Assembly: GCA_902762905.1 (NCBI GenBank) | Contig: CACWQE010000009.1 | Location: forward strand, 1-64,000 | Origin: an uncultured Lachnospiraceae bacterium | GTDB lineage: Bacteria > Bacillota > Clostridia > Lachnospirales > Lachnospiraceae | DNA: 64,000 bases | Reading direction: 5' to 3' | In this document: positions 62,845-64,000 of the stretch, piece by piece | Layout of the letters: each line of letters begins with the position of its first letter | Numbering within the stretch: the stretch's first letter is position 1 | Notes under the pieces: generated by a model | Told to the model about the DNA's origin: nothing | What the model saw: only the letters and a program-made list of their open reading frames with translations | The model's database searches: none | Position numbers and translations under genes: made by a program

Positions 62845-64000
62845 ATGTCATATATGGCACTTTATCGAAAGTGGAGGCCGGACGAATTTGAAGAGGTAAA
62901 AGGACAGGAACATGTTGTCACGACGTTGAAGAATCAGATCACCCATGACAGGGTAGGACATGCGTATCTGTTCTGTGGAACCAGAGGTACCGGTAAGACA
63001 ACGGTTGCGAAGTTATTTGCAAAAGCTGTCAACTGTGAACATCCTTTGCCGGACGGCAGTCCATGTAACGAATGTGCGACCTGTAAGGCAATTCAGGCAG
63101 GCAGTTCGTTAAATGTAATTGAGATTGATGCTGCATCGAACAATGGTGTAGATAACATAAGAGATATCCGGGAAGAAGTACAGTATTCGCCGGCAGAAGG
63201 AAAATACAAAGTATATATTATAGACGAAGTGCATATGCTTTCCATTGGAGCATTTAATGCCTTACTTAAGACGTTAGAGGAACCGCCGTCCTATGTTATA
63301 TTTATCTTGGCAACTACGGAGGCGCATAAGATTCCGATCACGATCCTGTCCCGCTGCCAGCGGTATGATTTCCGAAGGATCAGTTTAGAGACGATTTATG
63401 AGCGGTTGATGGAGCTGCTTGGAAGAGAAGGAATTGAGGCAGAAGAGAAGGCTGTCCGTTATGTTGCCAAGGCGGCAGACGGTTCCATGCGTGATGCACT
63501 CAGTCTGCTTGATCAGTGTATTGCATTTTACCTTGGACAGACACTAACATATGACAAGGTATTAGAGGTGCTTGGAGCGGTTGATATTGATGTGTTTAAC
63601 CGTTTGATCATAGAGGTTGCCAAGGGGCAGACAATGGAGGCATTGAAGATCATAGATGAGATTATCTGGCAGGGAAGGGAGCTTTCCCAGTTTGTCACAG
63701 ATTTTACCTGGTATATGCGTAATCTCATGATGGTTAAGGTATCGAATGAAGTCAATGATCAGTTGGATCTGTCTGCGGAGAACTTAGAGATCATGCGGCA
63801 GACGGCGCAGGATATTGAGTTAGATACCCTGATGCGTTATATACGGGTGTTCTCAGAGTTGTCGAATCAGATCCGGTATGCGACACAGAAGAGAGTATCG
63901 CTAGAGCTTGCGATTATCAAACTGACGACCCCGCAGATGGAATCGGGGATGGATTCGATCTTAGACCGGTTGCGTGTGTTGGAACGTAAAGTGGATGAGG
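62845..64000 (+). CDS. dnaX: DNA polymerase III gamma/tau subunit (partial, right edge)
   Basis: Clamp-loader ATPase subunit. The first 385 codons are present and the gene runs off the window. Typical motifs: MSYMALYRKWRP start, Walker A GTRGTGKTT, a zinc module with four cysteines (NCEHP...CNEC.TC), Walker B YIIDEVHML, sensor TTEAHKIP and the SRC motif SRCQRYDF. ATG 62845 is 27 bp past the previous stop. It is likely co-transcribed with the flavodoxin-SCP2 gene. Confidence 0.95.
   Translation, partial: MSYMALYRKWRPDEFEEVKGQEHVVTTLKNQITHDRVGHAYLFCGTRGTGKTTVAKLFAKAVNCEHPLPDGSPCNECATCKAIQAGSSLNVIEIDAASNNGVDNIRDIREEVQYSPAEGKYKVYIIDEVHMLSIGAFNALLKTLEEPPSYVIFILATTEAHKIPITILSRCQRYDFRRISLETIYERLMELLGREGIEAEEKAVRYVAKAADGSMRDALSLLDQCIAFYLGQTLTYDKVLEVLGAVDIDVFNRLIIEVAKGQTMEALKIIDEIIWQGRELSQFVTDFTWYMRNLMMVKVSNEVNDQLDLSAENLEIMRQTAQDIELDTLMRYIRVFSELSNQIRYATQKRVSLELAIIKLTTPQMESGMDSILDRLRVLERKVDE

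Noticed and set aside
1-64000. CRISPR arrays, insertion-sequence transposases or prophage genes
   Set aside because: No regularly spaced repeats and no transposase, integrase or phage structural proteins are visible in any frame.

Overview
This window is the replication-origin region of a low-GC Firmicute chromosome, most likely a Lachnospiraceae-type Clostridium relative. The evidence is the canonical divergent origin cluster (dnaA-dnaN-yaaA-recF-gyrB-gyrA leftward; rpmH-rnpA-yidD-yidC-khpB-mnmE-mnmG-rsmG rightward), AT-rich intergenic DNA, strong AGGAGG-type ribosome sites, tRNA genes without encoded CCA, and family-typical genes (DUF3881- and DUF4446-like proteins, a Tad locus with DUF5702- and FHA-type genes, an Agr-type peptide system). 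No species can be named from the sequence alone.

Layout. 1-600: a strong leftward promoter and leader that look like the start of an rRNA operon lying outside the window, plus tRNA-Ser(GCT). 601-3809: three separately terminated genes for secreted PPC/fibronectin-III-like proteins. 3978-6413: two-subunit class I fumarase with a Cof-type HAD phosphatase. 6470-15159: gyrA, gyrB, recF, yaaA, dnaN and dnaA, all leftward. oriC is bipartite: DnaA boxes flank dnaA on both sides, and the dnaA-dnaN gap carries a DnaA-trio-like, AT-rich unwinding element. 15622-22839: ribosomal protein L34, RNase P protein, membrane insertase and tRNA/rRNA modification genes. 22898-28322: exonuclease, small conserved membrane proteins, tRNA-Arg(CCT), parB and parA, with two parS sites buried in longer perfect palindromes. 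28448-28686 is a GC-richer structured element with inverted-repeat ends; a 52-bp relative lies at 35421-35472.

28733-36872: pyrC, argS, a D,D-carboxypeptidase gene followed by a histidine-kinase-like gene without a visible phospho-acceptor histidine, trmB and a tiny Cys-containing ORF. 37628-44432 is an accessory block: an Agr-like circuit (LytTR response regulator, GHKL kinase, AgrB protease and a 43-residue AgrD propeptide), followed on the same strand by a secreted protein, a membrane-anchored protein, two permeases and an ABC ATPase. A pair of 9-bp direct repeats with a 21-bp period sits upstream of agrB, in the arrangement LytTR regulators bind, so the transporter and exported proteins are probably quorum-controlled.

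44624-49908: a eukaryote-type HisA, a YfhO-like membrane protein and a hybrid histidine kinase. 50235-59246: a Tad/Flp pilus operon (prepilin peptidase, TadZ-, TadA-, TadB- and TadC-like proteins, Flp pilin, DUF5702-like protein, two TadE-like pseudopilins and an FHA protein) behind a strong promoter with operator-like repeats, and interrupted by a 124-bp inverted-repeat element. 59272-62817: tandem paralogous lipoprotein-sized hypotheticals, a CapA-like protein and a flavodoxin-SCP2 fusion that probably starts at ACG. dnaX begins at 62845 and runs off the right edge.
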